This document shows positions 7,812 to 14,377 of a stretch of 29,619 nt of DNA, one piece after another (positions within the stretch are counted from its first letter, which is position 1; every line of letters begins with the position of its first letter). The DNA is from a virus: positions 1 through 29,619 of IMG/VR virus record IMGVR_UViG_3300042549_007404. One strand, given 5' to 3'. The notes under the pieces are model-generated. The model worked only from the letters and a program-made list of their open reading frames with translations. It was not told the DNA's origin and ran no database searches. The position numbers and the translations under genes were made by a program.

Positions 7812-8603
7812 CTATATTTTTATTATTGGTATAAATTCGTGTCTGCACCCCCAATGAAGTCTTAATGTAGGGATTTTTAATATATCTTTTTTTTCACCTA
7901 TAAAGCCATTTTTTAGTGCCAAAGGCATTATTTCACTTTCAATCTCTTTTAACGTTAAATCTCGCCCCATTTTAAGCCATTTTTTGCATTGTGGGCTTGA
8001 AGTTTCTATCTCCGTTCCGATTATTTTATATCCAGTTATTTTATCTTGGTATTTGTCCGTTATGGCTTGATCGATAACTCCGTTATAAGATTGACTAGCT
8101 TGTAAGGCGGTGTTTTTTACATACCTACTTAAATTTGTAGGTGCGTCTCCTTTTTCAATCGATGTTTTTAACGTCTTTTCCATTTCTGTAATTGACGTAC
8201 CGGATTGAATATTTTGAAGTATTATTTTTCGGAGTGGCTGGTTGAATTTTTCATTTAATCCTTGCTCGCTATAATAGCTCAAATACTCGTCTATTTGTAT
8301 TTTTAGACTATCATTTACTTTGAGTTTTTGGATTTCATAAGTCTTTAATTTTTCAGCTCCGTGGTCTTGAATCTTTGCCGTTATTTTTTGCAAAGATTTT
8401 CTATAAGCATTGGAATTATAAAAAGAACGTATTGATTTTTTAACTATACTTTGAGTAGTTTCGGTTTGCTCTAATCGACCGCCCGTAGACTTTGTATTTT
8501 TTTCTACTTCGGTCAATAATGCTTTTAATAGGATTTTGTCTAGTTCTTTAAAATCCTTGTCATTATCGATTAATTCAGTAAGTTTTTCAGCTATACTAAG
8601 CAT
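7812..8603 (-). CDS. Mu gpF-like head morphogenesis protein
   Basis: A 263-residue protein whose C-terminal part carries the signature of the phage Mu gpF/SPP1 gp7 minor head family. A segment 'TEIETSSPQCKKWLKMGR' is followed about 45 residues later by 'LHWGCRHEFIPI', matching the family's 'S-x-x-C...H-x-x-C-R-H' arrangement (with W-G before the C). The N-terminal 160 residues are helical. Family members sit in the procapsid near the portal, and the gene starts inside the end of the putative portal gene (8-base overlap), the classical portal-gpF pair. This supports the portal call next door. Confidence 0.8.
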   Translation of the reverse strand: MLSIAEKLTELIDNDKDFKELDKILLKALLTEVEKNTKSTGGRLEQTETTQSIVKKSIRSFYNSNAYRKSLQKITAKIQDHGAEKLKTYEIQKLKVNDSLKIQIDEYLSYYSEQGLNEKFNQPLRKIILQNIQSGTSITEMEKTLKTSIEKGDAPTNLSRYVKNTALQASQSYNGVIDQAITDKYQDKITGYKIIGTEIETSSPQCKKWLKMGRDLTLKEIESEIMPLALKNGFIGEKKDILKIPTLRLHWGCRHEFIPIIKI

Positions 8604-10248
8604 TCGTACCTATTCTAGTTTTAATTTGATTTACTATTTCAGCATCCTCCAATAAGAATAAATCGCTATTTTCAGCCATCATTTGCATCAATACAGGATA
8701 TGCTAAATTGTGTATTCTCCAGTCGTTATCATTGATTGTAGCGGTATTGGATAGTATTTGTAACTCTTCTGTTGTATAGAATAAAAACAAATCTACTTTT
8801 TTAAGTATATTGATAATTCTATGTATTTGGCTTGTCTTTGAAATATATCTTTTTACAAATAATTCAACTTGCTGCCCTTTTATGAATTGAGGTGCTTTTG
8901 ATTCCAAAATTTGCACAAACATTTCATAGGCTTGCGTTTCTTCTAAAATAGCATAGCTTTTCGGCTGCTCAATTACAATAGTTTCTAAATTTTCAAGTGT
9001 CAAAAGTCCATTCACAGAAGTATTCATATTGGAATAAATCTCAATGCCTATTCTACTTAACCAAGTAAACATAGCCTCAAGTGTTATATGTTTACTTTCT
9101 TCCGTTTCAGGTAGTCCGCTTTTAATTTTCTTTTGGATATATATTTGGTCTTCAGCTTTTTCAATCGAATCTAGCCAAGTATTATTTGAATCTTGTTTTA
9201 TATCTACAGGTGGGATATAAAACTCAACCGCTGGAGTAGAATCGTACCCTCCAGTATCTTTATTTGGTCTTTTTTGATAAACATTAGCTACCGATTGAGT
9301 GGTTTTAAAGCCCGTACCATTACAAGGTTCGCACGTTTCCCTCCCCGTTGGGCAAGCGTCCGTTACATCACATTTAACATCTCCGTAGCCTCTACATTCT
9401 GGGCAAGAATCGTGTATTTCTGACATTCTAGGGTACCCGTAGATATTCTCAACTCCAACGTACATACGTCTTTGAAGTAATGCTATATTTCCAAATGGAA
9501 TGTACCCATTTACAGGACTTTCACAAATGCCATCTTTTTGAATATTTACGCCCGTTGGTGTCCAAGGTTGTATTTCTTTGTCAAAATTAATTATTCTAGT
9601 TACACTTATTTTTTCAGCATATTCAACTTCAATGTACTGATTTCTAGATACAAATACAACGGTTTTTTTAATATATTCAGCTTTTTCACCTATCTTATAC
9701 TTAATCGCTTTATTTTTATTTCTATTTACAAAGTTTTTATACTCATCTTTGATTTCGTACTCGCTTCTATCCAAGTCAATATAAACTATATAATCTTTTT
9801 CAAGTCTTAATAGTTCGGGGGTTTCTACAAAATGTATTTCCTTTTTGTCTTCTACTATTCTATAAGTTGATACCGTGTTTGGATCGCTTGCAGTTGTTTT
9901 TTTAATGAAGTCCAAAAAATACTTTTTAGGGATTTCGTTTTTAATCAAATATTCGATTGATTTTTCGCTACCTATGAAGTCCGCTGATGTATTGCTTACT
10001 ATACGTCCAATATTATCTATTCCACGCCATATAGAGCCTTTTGTTACAGCCTCATAATTCTTTATTAAAAATTCTGTAAATTCTCTATCTTCATTTGGAT
10101 AGTTATCTACAATAGCTTCGTATAAGTACCCTTTTGTATGTACTTGCAGTTCTTTTCTTTTTTCAATAAATTTAAAATTTAAAGAGCTATCTATATCCTT
10201 TTCAAGATACTTTGATAGCTCCTTAATATTATTTTCAGTAAAAATCAT
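8596..10248 (-). CDS. Putative portal protein with DnaJ-like zinc-finger insertion
   Basis: A 550-residue protein directly upstream of, and overlapping, the gpF-like gene, the position and size of a portal protein. The helical C-terminal part includes 'QIHRIINILKKV', and an N-terminal helical and alpha/beta region fits as well. Unusually, residues 282-313 contain two CxxCxGxG motifs (CPECRGYG and CEPCNGTG) with two further cysteines between them (C293, C299), the layout of the DnaJ cysteine-rich zinc domain. I do not know this insertion from portal proteins. No helicase, nuclease or protease motif is present. The portal call rests mainly on context; another minor capsid protein is the alternative. 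Confidence 0.55.
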   Translation of the reverse strand: MIFTENNIKELSKYLEKDIDSSLNFKFIEKRKELQVHTKGYLYEAIVDNYPNEDREFTEFLIKNYEAVTKGSIWRGIDNIGRIVSNTSADFIGSEKSIEYLIKNEIPKKYFLDFIKKTTASDPNTVSTYRIVEDKKEIHFVETPELLRLEKDYIVYIDLDRSEYEIKDEYKNFVNRNKNKAIKYKIGEKAEYIKKTVVFVSRNQYIEVEYAEKISVTRIINFDKEIQPWTPTGVNIQKDGICESPVNGYIPFGNIALLQRRMYVGVENIYGYPRMSEIHDSCPECRGYGDVKCDVTDACPTGRETCEPCNGTGFKTTQSVANVYQKRPNKDTGGYDSTPAVEFYIPPVDIKQDSNNTWLDSIEKAEDQIYIQKKIKSGLPETEESKHITLEAMFTWLSRIGIEIYSNMNTSVNGLLTLENLETIVIEQPKSYAILEETQAYEMFVQILESKAPQFIKGQQVELFVKRYISKTSQIHRIINILKKVDLFLFYTTEELQILSNTATINDNDWRIHNLAYPVLMQMMAENSDLFLLEDAEIVNQIKTRIGTNA

Positions 10249-10249
10249 C

Positions 10250-10879
10250 TTAGATGCTTGCCGGAACTATTGTACTTAATCCTGGTATTGTGAAATTTTG
10301 AAGTGTTGAAAGGTTTCTAGGTGTCCATTGGATTTTAAATTGCAAATCTTCAAACTCTTTTGGATTGTTTGAAATAATGTTGTCAAAATCATTCAATGTA
10401 CCTTTTCCTATCAATATAATTGAATCTGCTGGGTCACAACGTCTAACCGCTAAGTTATAATTGTTTAATGCTCCACTCAATAGCAAATCAGCCATATTGT
10501 GCGTTTTCCAATCTCCTGATTCTTTGTCCATTGCTTTTACAGAAATAGTCAACTCCCAAGTGATAGCAACAGCCTCATCCCCATTGCAACCGCCCACAAA
10601 TGCCTTTTGGATTTCTGCTTTTTGAATAGCTCCAGTCATACGTCCAATACGTCTCATTTGCTCGCTTGCAGGTTTTGATGTATCGTTGATGTCCGCCCAC
10701 CAAGCCAAGTCCATAATATCGGTGTCGTTCAAATCATAAGAACAAGGAATAAAATACAGATCATTTAATCCATTCTTAATGATTTTCAAGTCTTTAAGAC
10801 AAGTAGGTAGGGTGTCTAAAACCCCACTATTACAATTGGGTAGACAAGATAAAATATCGATGTTATTTACAGTAGACAT
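10250..10879 (-). CDS. Putative major tail (tube) protein
   Basis: A 209-residue, soluble, beta-rich protein with size and composition of a siphophage tail tube subunit. Features seen include an N-terminal cysteine-containing stretch (CLPNC, LPTCLKDL), a central 'AITWELTISVKAMD' strand pair and a C-terminal 'KIQWTPRN'. It is the first gene after the only other copy of the promoter box found before the major capsid gene, which suggests an abundant virion protein. It is followed one base later by the putative portal gene. A head or decoration role cannot be excluded. Confidence 0.5.
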   Translation of the reverse strand: MSTVNNIDILSCLPNCNSGVLDTLPTCLKDLKIIKNGLNDLYFIPCSYDLNDTDIMDLAWWADINDTSKPASEQMRRIGRMTGAIQKAEIQKAFVGGCNGDEAVAITWELTISVKAMDKESGDWKTHNMADLLLSGALNNYNLAVRRCDPADSIILIGKGTLNDFDNIISNNPKEFEDLQFKIQWTPRNLSTLQNFTIPGLSTIVPASI

Positions 10880-10908
10880 ATATTTATATTTTAATAATAA
10901 TTTAAATA

Positions 10909-10958
10909 CAAAAATAAGTCATTAAATATTCTTTATTTGTATACTAATTTGCGAAATA
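10909..10958 (-). promoter_or_regulatory. Promoter of the putative tail tube/head operon with conserved upstream box
   Basis: The -7 box TATTTTTG (10909-10916) lies 30 nt before the start codon of the putative tail tube gene. Exactly 25 bases upstream of it is the second copy of the 22-bp box (10937-10958) found at the capsid promoter. The box begins just after the stop codon of the GIY-YIG gene, so it has its own start signal and is independent of the endonuclease transcript. Confidence 0.65.
10937..10958 (-). repeat. 22-bp promoter-upstream repeat, copy 2
   Basis: Matches 3833-3854 at 21 of 22 positions, including the 17-base core TACTAATTTGCGAAATA. The distance to the -7 box (25 bases) is the same in both copies while the intervening sequence differs. 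Confidence 0.85.
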
Positions 10959-10961
10959 TAA

Positions 10962-11687
10962 TTAAATGTATTCAAATATTGTGTTGTTTTTTCTGTGACC
11001 ACTCAATTTGCTTCTTAATGTATTCTCGTTTAATACAAATATTCTGCACATTTCAGCTAATGAATTATATGTTTCTCCATTTTCTTTATTTATTACTTTT
11101 TTAGAAGTTGCGCTATTTTCGCTTATTTTTTTTCTAGTTTCATTAGATAGTTTTTTACCAAGCATCCAAGTATTTTTTCCTTTTGCAGACTTACTTAATT
11201 TTTCTTTATGCAAATCACTTAATTTTTTACCATACCAATATCCTTTCTCTTTTTTTTGTGAATCGCTTATTTTTCTTTTTGTTTCTTCACTAAGTTTTCT
11301 ACCCTTATTTGCATCACTTATTTTTCTTTTGTGTAATTCTGTAAGTTTTTTGGCTTTTAGTTTTTTTCTGGTTTCTTCACTAATAGTTCCGCTTTTTCCA
11401 TTTGCTTGAGTAAGCATTAAGTTTAACCCATTTTCTCCTAAAGCCTTATGTATATCTTGCCAAAAACGTTCACGTTCATTTAATAAATCAATTAAACATT
11501 CTTCTATTATTTCAAATTTATGATTTTCAACTCCATATTTTACAAATGAATTATATAGTTTTTTTTGTGATTTACAATGCAAATTTCTATATTTTATCCA
11601 TCTTTTTAATATATTTATTGATTGTCCGATGTATATTTTATCATTCAATAAGTTTGTTATTTTATAAATACCTACTATTTTATTCAT
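10962..11687 (-). CDS. GIY-YIG homing endonuclease with NUMOD3 repeats
   Basis: A 241-residue endonuclease. The GIY-YIG domain fills residues 1-90: GIY at 6-8, YIG at 19-21, the catalytic Arg at 29 and the Glu of NERER at 71. It is followed by several NUMOD3-type DNA-binding repeats (about 105-195; units like 'SEETRKKI' and 'LSDLHKEKL') and a C-terminal NUMOD1-like helix-turn-helix (NSLAEMCRIFVLNENTLRSKL). Such proteins cut a specific DNA site to spread their own gene. It sits between the accessory cassette and the structural operon, downstream of a structured non-coding region and directly upstream of the tail tube promoter. An AGGAGG about 35 nt upstream of its start is unusual for this phylum but too far away to act as a ribosome-binding site. 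Confidence 0.9.
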   Translation of the reverse strand: MNKIVGIYKITNLLNDKIYIGQSINILKRWIKYRNLHCKSQKKLYNSFVKYGVENHKFEIIEECLIDLLNERERFWQDIHKALGENGLNLMLTQANGKSGTISEETRKKLKAKKLTELHKRKISDANKGRKLSEETKRKISDSQKKEKGYWYGKKLSDLHKEKLSKSAKGKNTWMLGKKLSNETRKKISENSATSKKVINKENGETYNSLAEMCRIFVLNENTLRSKLSGHRKNNTIFEYI

Positions 11688-11689
11688 AT

Positions 11690-12035
11690 TTTTTTATTAA
11701 ACATTATTCTCCTATTACCTCCTAGAACTATACTTTGTTTCAGAACCTCAAAATAAGCCAAAAACAAAAATAACTCTAAAAAGTTTGTGTTGAAGTTGCT
11801 TAAACCCAACTAGCAATATAAGCATTTGTGCCTCCACCTCATTCCAAGGTATGTACGTAGAACAATAAGCCGTACAATTTTCACTCACTACGTTTTCCTT
11901 TCGGGTTCTAGTTGCTGGTTGTTAAGGAAAAAACAGAGCCAGACTTTTATGTAGCGTCTTAATTACTATTTTATTTTATGATTTTAATCTATTGAAACGC
12001 TTTATATGGTAGCGAGTAGAACCTTAGATTATAGG
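11690..12035 (-). ncRNA. Candidate structured non-coding region upstream of the GIY-YIG gene
   Basis: About 345 bases with no convincing reading frame. It contains several perfect complementary segments: TTTTCCTT 11893-11900 with 11924-11931; ACGTAG 11855-11860 with 11888-11893; TGCTTA 11797-11802 with 11819-11824; and CAACTAG 11807-11813 or CTAGAAC 11722-11728, both able to pair with the same GTTCTAGTTG segment at 11905-11914. Mutually exclusive pairings of this sort are typical of folded RNAs. It lies directly before a homing endonuclease, so a decayed group I intron or another mobile RNA is possible, but I could not identify an intron core. No promoter is seen inside, so it would be transcribed by read-through or from upstream. 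Confidence 0.4.
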
Positions 12036-12036
12036 C

Positions 12037-12135
12037 ATAAAAAAAGCCAACCCAATTGTGGAACTCGGGGCTGGCTTTAAAAACTATATTCAAATAAAAT
12101 TATAGCAATTTAGACTACCTGAGCTCCACCAAAGG
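12037..12135 (-). ncRNA. Candidate ~100-nt small RNA with its own promoter and terminator
   Basis: A good TAnnTTTG promoter (12141-12168) and a strong intrinsic terminator (12039-12078) enclose about 100 nt without a gene. The RNA can form a hairpin CTATA/TATAG (12084-12088 with 12101-12105). In addition, nine bases near its 5' end (12121-12129) can pair fully, with one G-U, with the loop of the terminator hairpin (12058-12066), giving a pseudoknot. It could act as a small regulatory RNA. The alternative is a leader that terminates before the non-coding region and GIY-YIG gene. The start site is estimated from the -7 box. Confidence 0.5.
12039..12078 (-). terminator. Terminator of the candidate small RNA
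   Basis: Stem AAAGCCA/TGGCTTT reinforced by inner GGG/CCC pairs, followed on the minus strand by seven T. The loop contains the segment that can pair with the 5' end of the RNA. Confidence 0.85.
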
Positions 12136-12140
12136 TTTTG

Positions 12141-12168
12141 CAAAGATAATACTTTTTTTTTATTTCAA
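12141..12168 (-). promoter_or_regulatory. Promoter of the candidate small RNA
   Basis: Minus-strand -7 box TATCTTTG (12141-12148) with a TTG 17 bases upstream (12166-12168). It begins immediately after the stop of the 63-residue gene, and no start codon with a convincing reading frame follows before the terminator. Confidence 0.6.
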
Positions 12169-12179
12169 AATATTTTTTT

Positions 12180-12371
12180 TTATTTTTCGATTTGTTTAAC
12201 CAAACATACATCGTATTCGTTGGTTACTTCGCCACTAATTAAAGCACGTGATATAGTTTCTACGCTATACACCATACCTTGTTTTTCAGCTTCTTTGATA
12301 AAATCTTCTTCTTTTAAATCTTTAAACTTTCTGTTTAATACATAGATTTTTACTTCTTTTAATTCTTTCAT
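12180..12371 (-). CDS. Small unknown protein of the accessory cassette
   Basis: A 63-residue, charged protein with an N-terminal basic beta-like stretch (KEVKIYVLNRKF), an acidic helix (EEDFIKEAEKQG) and a C-terminal mixed region (TNEYDVCLVKQIEK). The family is not recognised. Its ATG overlaps the stop of the zinc-finger gene (ATGA), so the two are likely co-translated. It is the last gene of the three-gene cassette started by the promoter at 13055-13084. Confidence 0.65.
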   Translation of the reverse strand: MKELKEVKIYVLNRKFKDLKEEDFIKEAEKQGMVYSVETISRALISGEVTNEYDVCLVKQIEK

Positions 12372-12544
12372 TTTGATAATTTTAATTTTTTTCGATATTC
12401 GATTTGATACTCTTTGATACGTTCTTTATTCTTTTTGCGATATTCCTTTTGCTTAATTGCATGGCACTCGTTACAGATATTCCGAACCCTACCAGCGTAA
12501 TTGTTTTGGATAAATTCCTTTTCGCATTTTAGGCAAACTCGCAT
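12368..12544 (-). CDS. Small zinc-finger protein
   Basis: A 58-residue protein starting MRVCLKCEKEF with a second pair ICNECHAIK, thus CxxC-(17 residues)-CxxC, a zinc ribbon. A long basic helix follows (KEYRKKNKERIKEYQ and on to the C-terminus). This layout is common in short phage zinc-finger proteins related to the front of HNH endonucleases, but no HNH residues follow, so it is more likely a nucleic-acid-binding protein. Its start codon shares one base with the lipoprotein stop (TAATG) and its stop overlaps the next start (ATGA), which argues that it is a real, coupled gene. Confidence 0.75.
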   Translation of the reverse strand: MRVCLKCEKEFIQNNYAGRVRNICNECHAIKQKEYRKKNKERIKEYQIEYRKKLKLSK

Positions 12545-13023
12545 TATTTAGTTGTAAAATTCAATTTAATGGTGTGTCTTTTTGTAGAATCGTATGCTTC
12601 ATACATATAGTATTGACCAGTTACCGTATAAGTTCCATTAGAGTTTTTAACTATGCTTACCGTTTTCGCGCAATTTGGATTTGAAAAACCATTTTTACCT
12701 ATTTTTGTTTTGTAATATGGAAACAAAGCGGTAGTCAAAGATGATTGATAAACGCCCGTCATTGAATCCTTTGAGTAGTTCATTATTGAAGCTGTAGCAT
12801 AGTATTTTATGCCTCCATTTTCAAGTTCGGTATAATTTGCCATTGCAAGCCCAGCTGTCAATATACCATTTGCTAATGTATAGCTTCTAGTCTGAGCCTC
12901 ATACTTTGTTGAATTGTGTTCAAACCAATCTGTACTTGCAGTAGACCCGTTTGGATTTGTCGATGATCCGCAAGATGTCAATAATGCGATTGCTAATGCT
13001 GATAATAATAATGTTTTTTTCAT
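12544..13023 (-). CDS. Phage-encoded lipoprotein (moron candidate)
   Basis: A 159-residue lipoprotein. The N-terminus MKKTLLLSALAIALLTSCG is a type II signal peptide with lipobox LTSC and lipidation at C18. The mature part begins with a serine/asparagine-rich linker and continues as a tyrosine-rich, beta-prone domain with no recognised family. It is expressed from a strong consensus promoter of its own and lies behind tandem terminators that end the tail operon, the classic layout of a moron gene expressed in the lysogen. Phage lipoproteins often block superinfection at the cell surface; for this one that is inference. It heads a cassette with two small genes. Confidence 0.85.
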   Translation of the reverse strand: MKKTLLLSALAIALLTSCGSSTNPNGSTASTDWFEHNSTKYEAQTRSYTLANGILTAGLAMANYTELENGGIKYYATASIMNYSKDSMTGVYQSSLTTALFPYYKTKIGKNGFSNPNCAKTVSIVKNSNGTYTVTGQYYMYEAYDSTKRHTIKLNFTTK

Positions 13024-13054
13024 TTTAAATGTTTTTAGTTGTTAAATAATAGTG

Positions 13055-13084
13055 CAAAGATAAAGCATATTTTACAAATGTCAA
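13055..13084 (-). promoter_or_regulatory. Strong promoter of the lipoprotein cassette
   Basis: Minus strand: TTG (13082-13084), 19 bases, then TATCTTTG (13055-13062), an exact match to the Bacteroidota consensus spacing. The whole stretch from the A/T-rich upstream tract to the start region is nearly identical to the promoter of the recombination operon at 28835-28864. The gene starts about 30 nt downstream. Confidence 0.9.
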
Positions 13085-13148
13085 GAGTTTTTTTTAATAA
13101 AATTTCATTTATTTTTAGAATCCCAATGTTTATAAGGGTTTCGGAGCG

Positions 13149-13179
13149 AAAAAAAATATTCCATAAATAAGGAATATTT
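13149..13179 (-). terminator. Second, AT-rich terminator-like hairpin after the tail operon
   Basis: Perfect 9-bp stem AAATATTCC/GGAATATTT with an 8-base loop, followed on the minus strand by a run of eight T. It lies 30 bases after a stronger terminator and before the lipoprotein promoter. It could also be an operator, since the arms are a good palindrome. Confidence 0.6.
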
Positions 13180-13208
13180 AAAAAAATGCTTTATTTAAGG
13201 AATTAAAA

Positions 13209-13246
13209 TTAAAAAACCCCCGAGTATTTTACAATAAACGAGGGAA
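13209..13246 (-). terminator. Terminator of the tail operon
   Basis: Minus-strand stem CCCTCG/CGGGGG (one G-U pair) with an inner AT-rich loop and a following T6 tract. Confidence 0.85.
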
Positions 13247-13273
13247 AAAAATGAAAGAAAGCTGACAAAGATA

Positions 13274-13330
13274 CTACTTTTTAATCACGCTTTGGATTTT
13301 TCTTAAGGCTTCTAGGATTAATTCGTTCAT
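13274..13330 (-). CDS. Possible 18-residue microprotein
   Basis: A tiny frame, MNELILEALRKIQSVIKK, whose ATG overlaps the stop of the preceding gene (ATGA) and which ends just before the tail operon terminator. It would form a single amphipathic helix. The coupled start is the only support for translation, and chance is a serious alternative. Confidence 0.35.
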   Translation of the reverse strand: MNELILEALRKIQSVIKK

Positions 13331-13506
13331 ATTGGAGTTGCAACCGTTTTGATTTTAATGAAAGTACACACTATCTTTGGTGCATCGCCATCGTGAACGT
13401 GTAACATGTAATTGAGTTGCCATTCTGGACTTAATGCTAATTCTTGATTTATAGCTGTTTCAAAATCGCTATCCCAGTTAAATACTATTACTTTTGTGTT
13501 ATACAT
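13327..13506 (-). CDS. Small unknown protein at the end of the tail operon
   Basis: A 59-residue protein beginning MYNTKVIVFNWDSDFETAIN, apparently an alpha/beta fold: an N-terminal strand, a helix with ALSPEWQ, then strands HVHDGDAPKIVCTFIKIK. It starts 12 bases after the stop of the 285-residue tail gene and precedes the operon terminator. The family is unknown. Codon use and the clean reading frame within an otherwise gene-dense operon support it. Confidence 0.6.
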   Translation of the reverse strand: MYNTKVIVFNWDSDFETAINQELALSPEWQLNYMLHVHDGDAPKIVCTFIKIKTVATPI

Positions 13507-13518
13507 TGTTTATAAATT

Positions 13519-14376
13519 TTAGTTAGCAATATAGCAAGAATCCACACAACCGTTATAGATTGTTTTTTCTTCCGTTGTTTTGGCTGTAATTGAATAATAA
13601 ATGTTTCTATGGCTTTTATCCTTAATATTGAAATTTAAGCCGTCTATAACGTAATATTTGCCTTCTAATGGACTAAATACTTTTGCGTTTCCCAAAACAC
13701 TAACGGCATTATCTAGTGCAAAATCGCCTATATCTTCAACGTCCAACGCCCTTACTTTTGCCATTTTTCTACTCATTATTCTATTTGCTTTTTTTACAAA
13801 GTCAAATTCAATAGAATCCCTTTTAAATTCACCTACCCTGCAATAAAATTGAGGTGAATATATTTGCTGACTCATTGGACGTGGATATGTAAATACTGGA
13901 CTTGAACTAACATAGTCAGGCTCGGGTAAAATTCCTATAATATCGCCATTTATATCAGTTGTTTTTTCTAAGTCCAAACAAGGCAAAAATAAATTGTATG
14001 GTCTTAAACAATTTTCTTTTGTAAACCAATCCGAAACGAGGTGCAACTCATATCCATCATCATACGTCAATTTGTAATGAAGTTGAAAATCGTTCAATGT
14101 AGGTATTGTAAAATTAAATCCTTTGATGTGAACATAATAATCTAAAAAATCATTGTACCCATTTGCAACCGAAAAAGTAGGGTCTTGAACGTTATGTATA
14201 GTTCCTTTGCAATCTTGTAACCACGTGTCCTCCGCTACTATTGGAATAGGAATCCCAGTAATAGAAGCCCTTGAAAACCTCGCTTCTACAAATAAAAATT
14301 GCATATATTGCACCATATTATCAGCCATTGGGATTGTATAGCTATGGCATTTTGATTTTTGTCTATATAAATTCAT
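13519..14376 (-). CDS. Putative tail tip protein
   Basis: A 285-residue soluble protein of unrecognised family, one base after the hub-like gene. It is rich in aromatic residues and beta-prone segments, with paired cysteines in the first half (LQDCKG, ENCLRPYN, LPCLD) and near the C-terminus (CVDSC). The gene order tape measure, hub-like protein, then this protein places it at the tail tip or baseplate. No enzymatic motif is seen. Confidence 0.6.
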   Translation of the reverse strand: MNLYRQKSKCHSYTIPMADNMVQYMQFLFVEARFSRASITGIPIPIVAEDTWLQDCKGTIHNVQDPTFSVANGYNDFLDYYVHIKGFNFTIPTLNDFQLHYKLTYDDGYELHLVSDWFTKENCLRPYNLFLPCLDLEKTTDINGDIIGILPEPDYVSSSPVFTYPRPMSQQIYSPQFYCRVGEFKRDSIEFDFVKKANRIMSRKMAKVRALDVEDIGDFALDNAVSVLGNAKVFSPLEGKYYVIDGLNFNIKDKSHRNIYYSITAKTTEEKTIYNGCVDSCYIAN

Positions 14377-14377
14377 A

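Noticed and set aside
11748-11825. 25-residue hydrophobic frame on the minus strand within the non-coding region
   Set aside because: It starts inside predicted stems, has no upstream promoter or coupling, and a short hydrophobic frame is expected by chance in such T-rich DNA.
11690-12035. Group I or group II intron
   Set aside because: I looked for a P7-like core, a domain V hairpin and flanking exons and found none. The adjacent homing endonuclease alone is not enough.
12058-12129. tRNA-like look (GTGGAAC...GCTCCACCA) on the plus strand
   Set aside because: The outer seven bases nearly pair and a CCA follows, but no D, anticodon or T arm can be built, and the 5' arm lies inside a terminator loop of the opposite strand.
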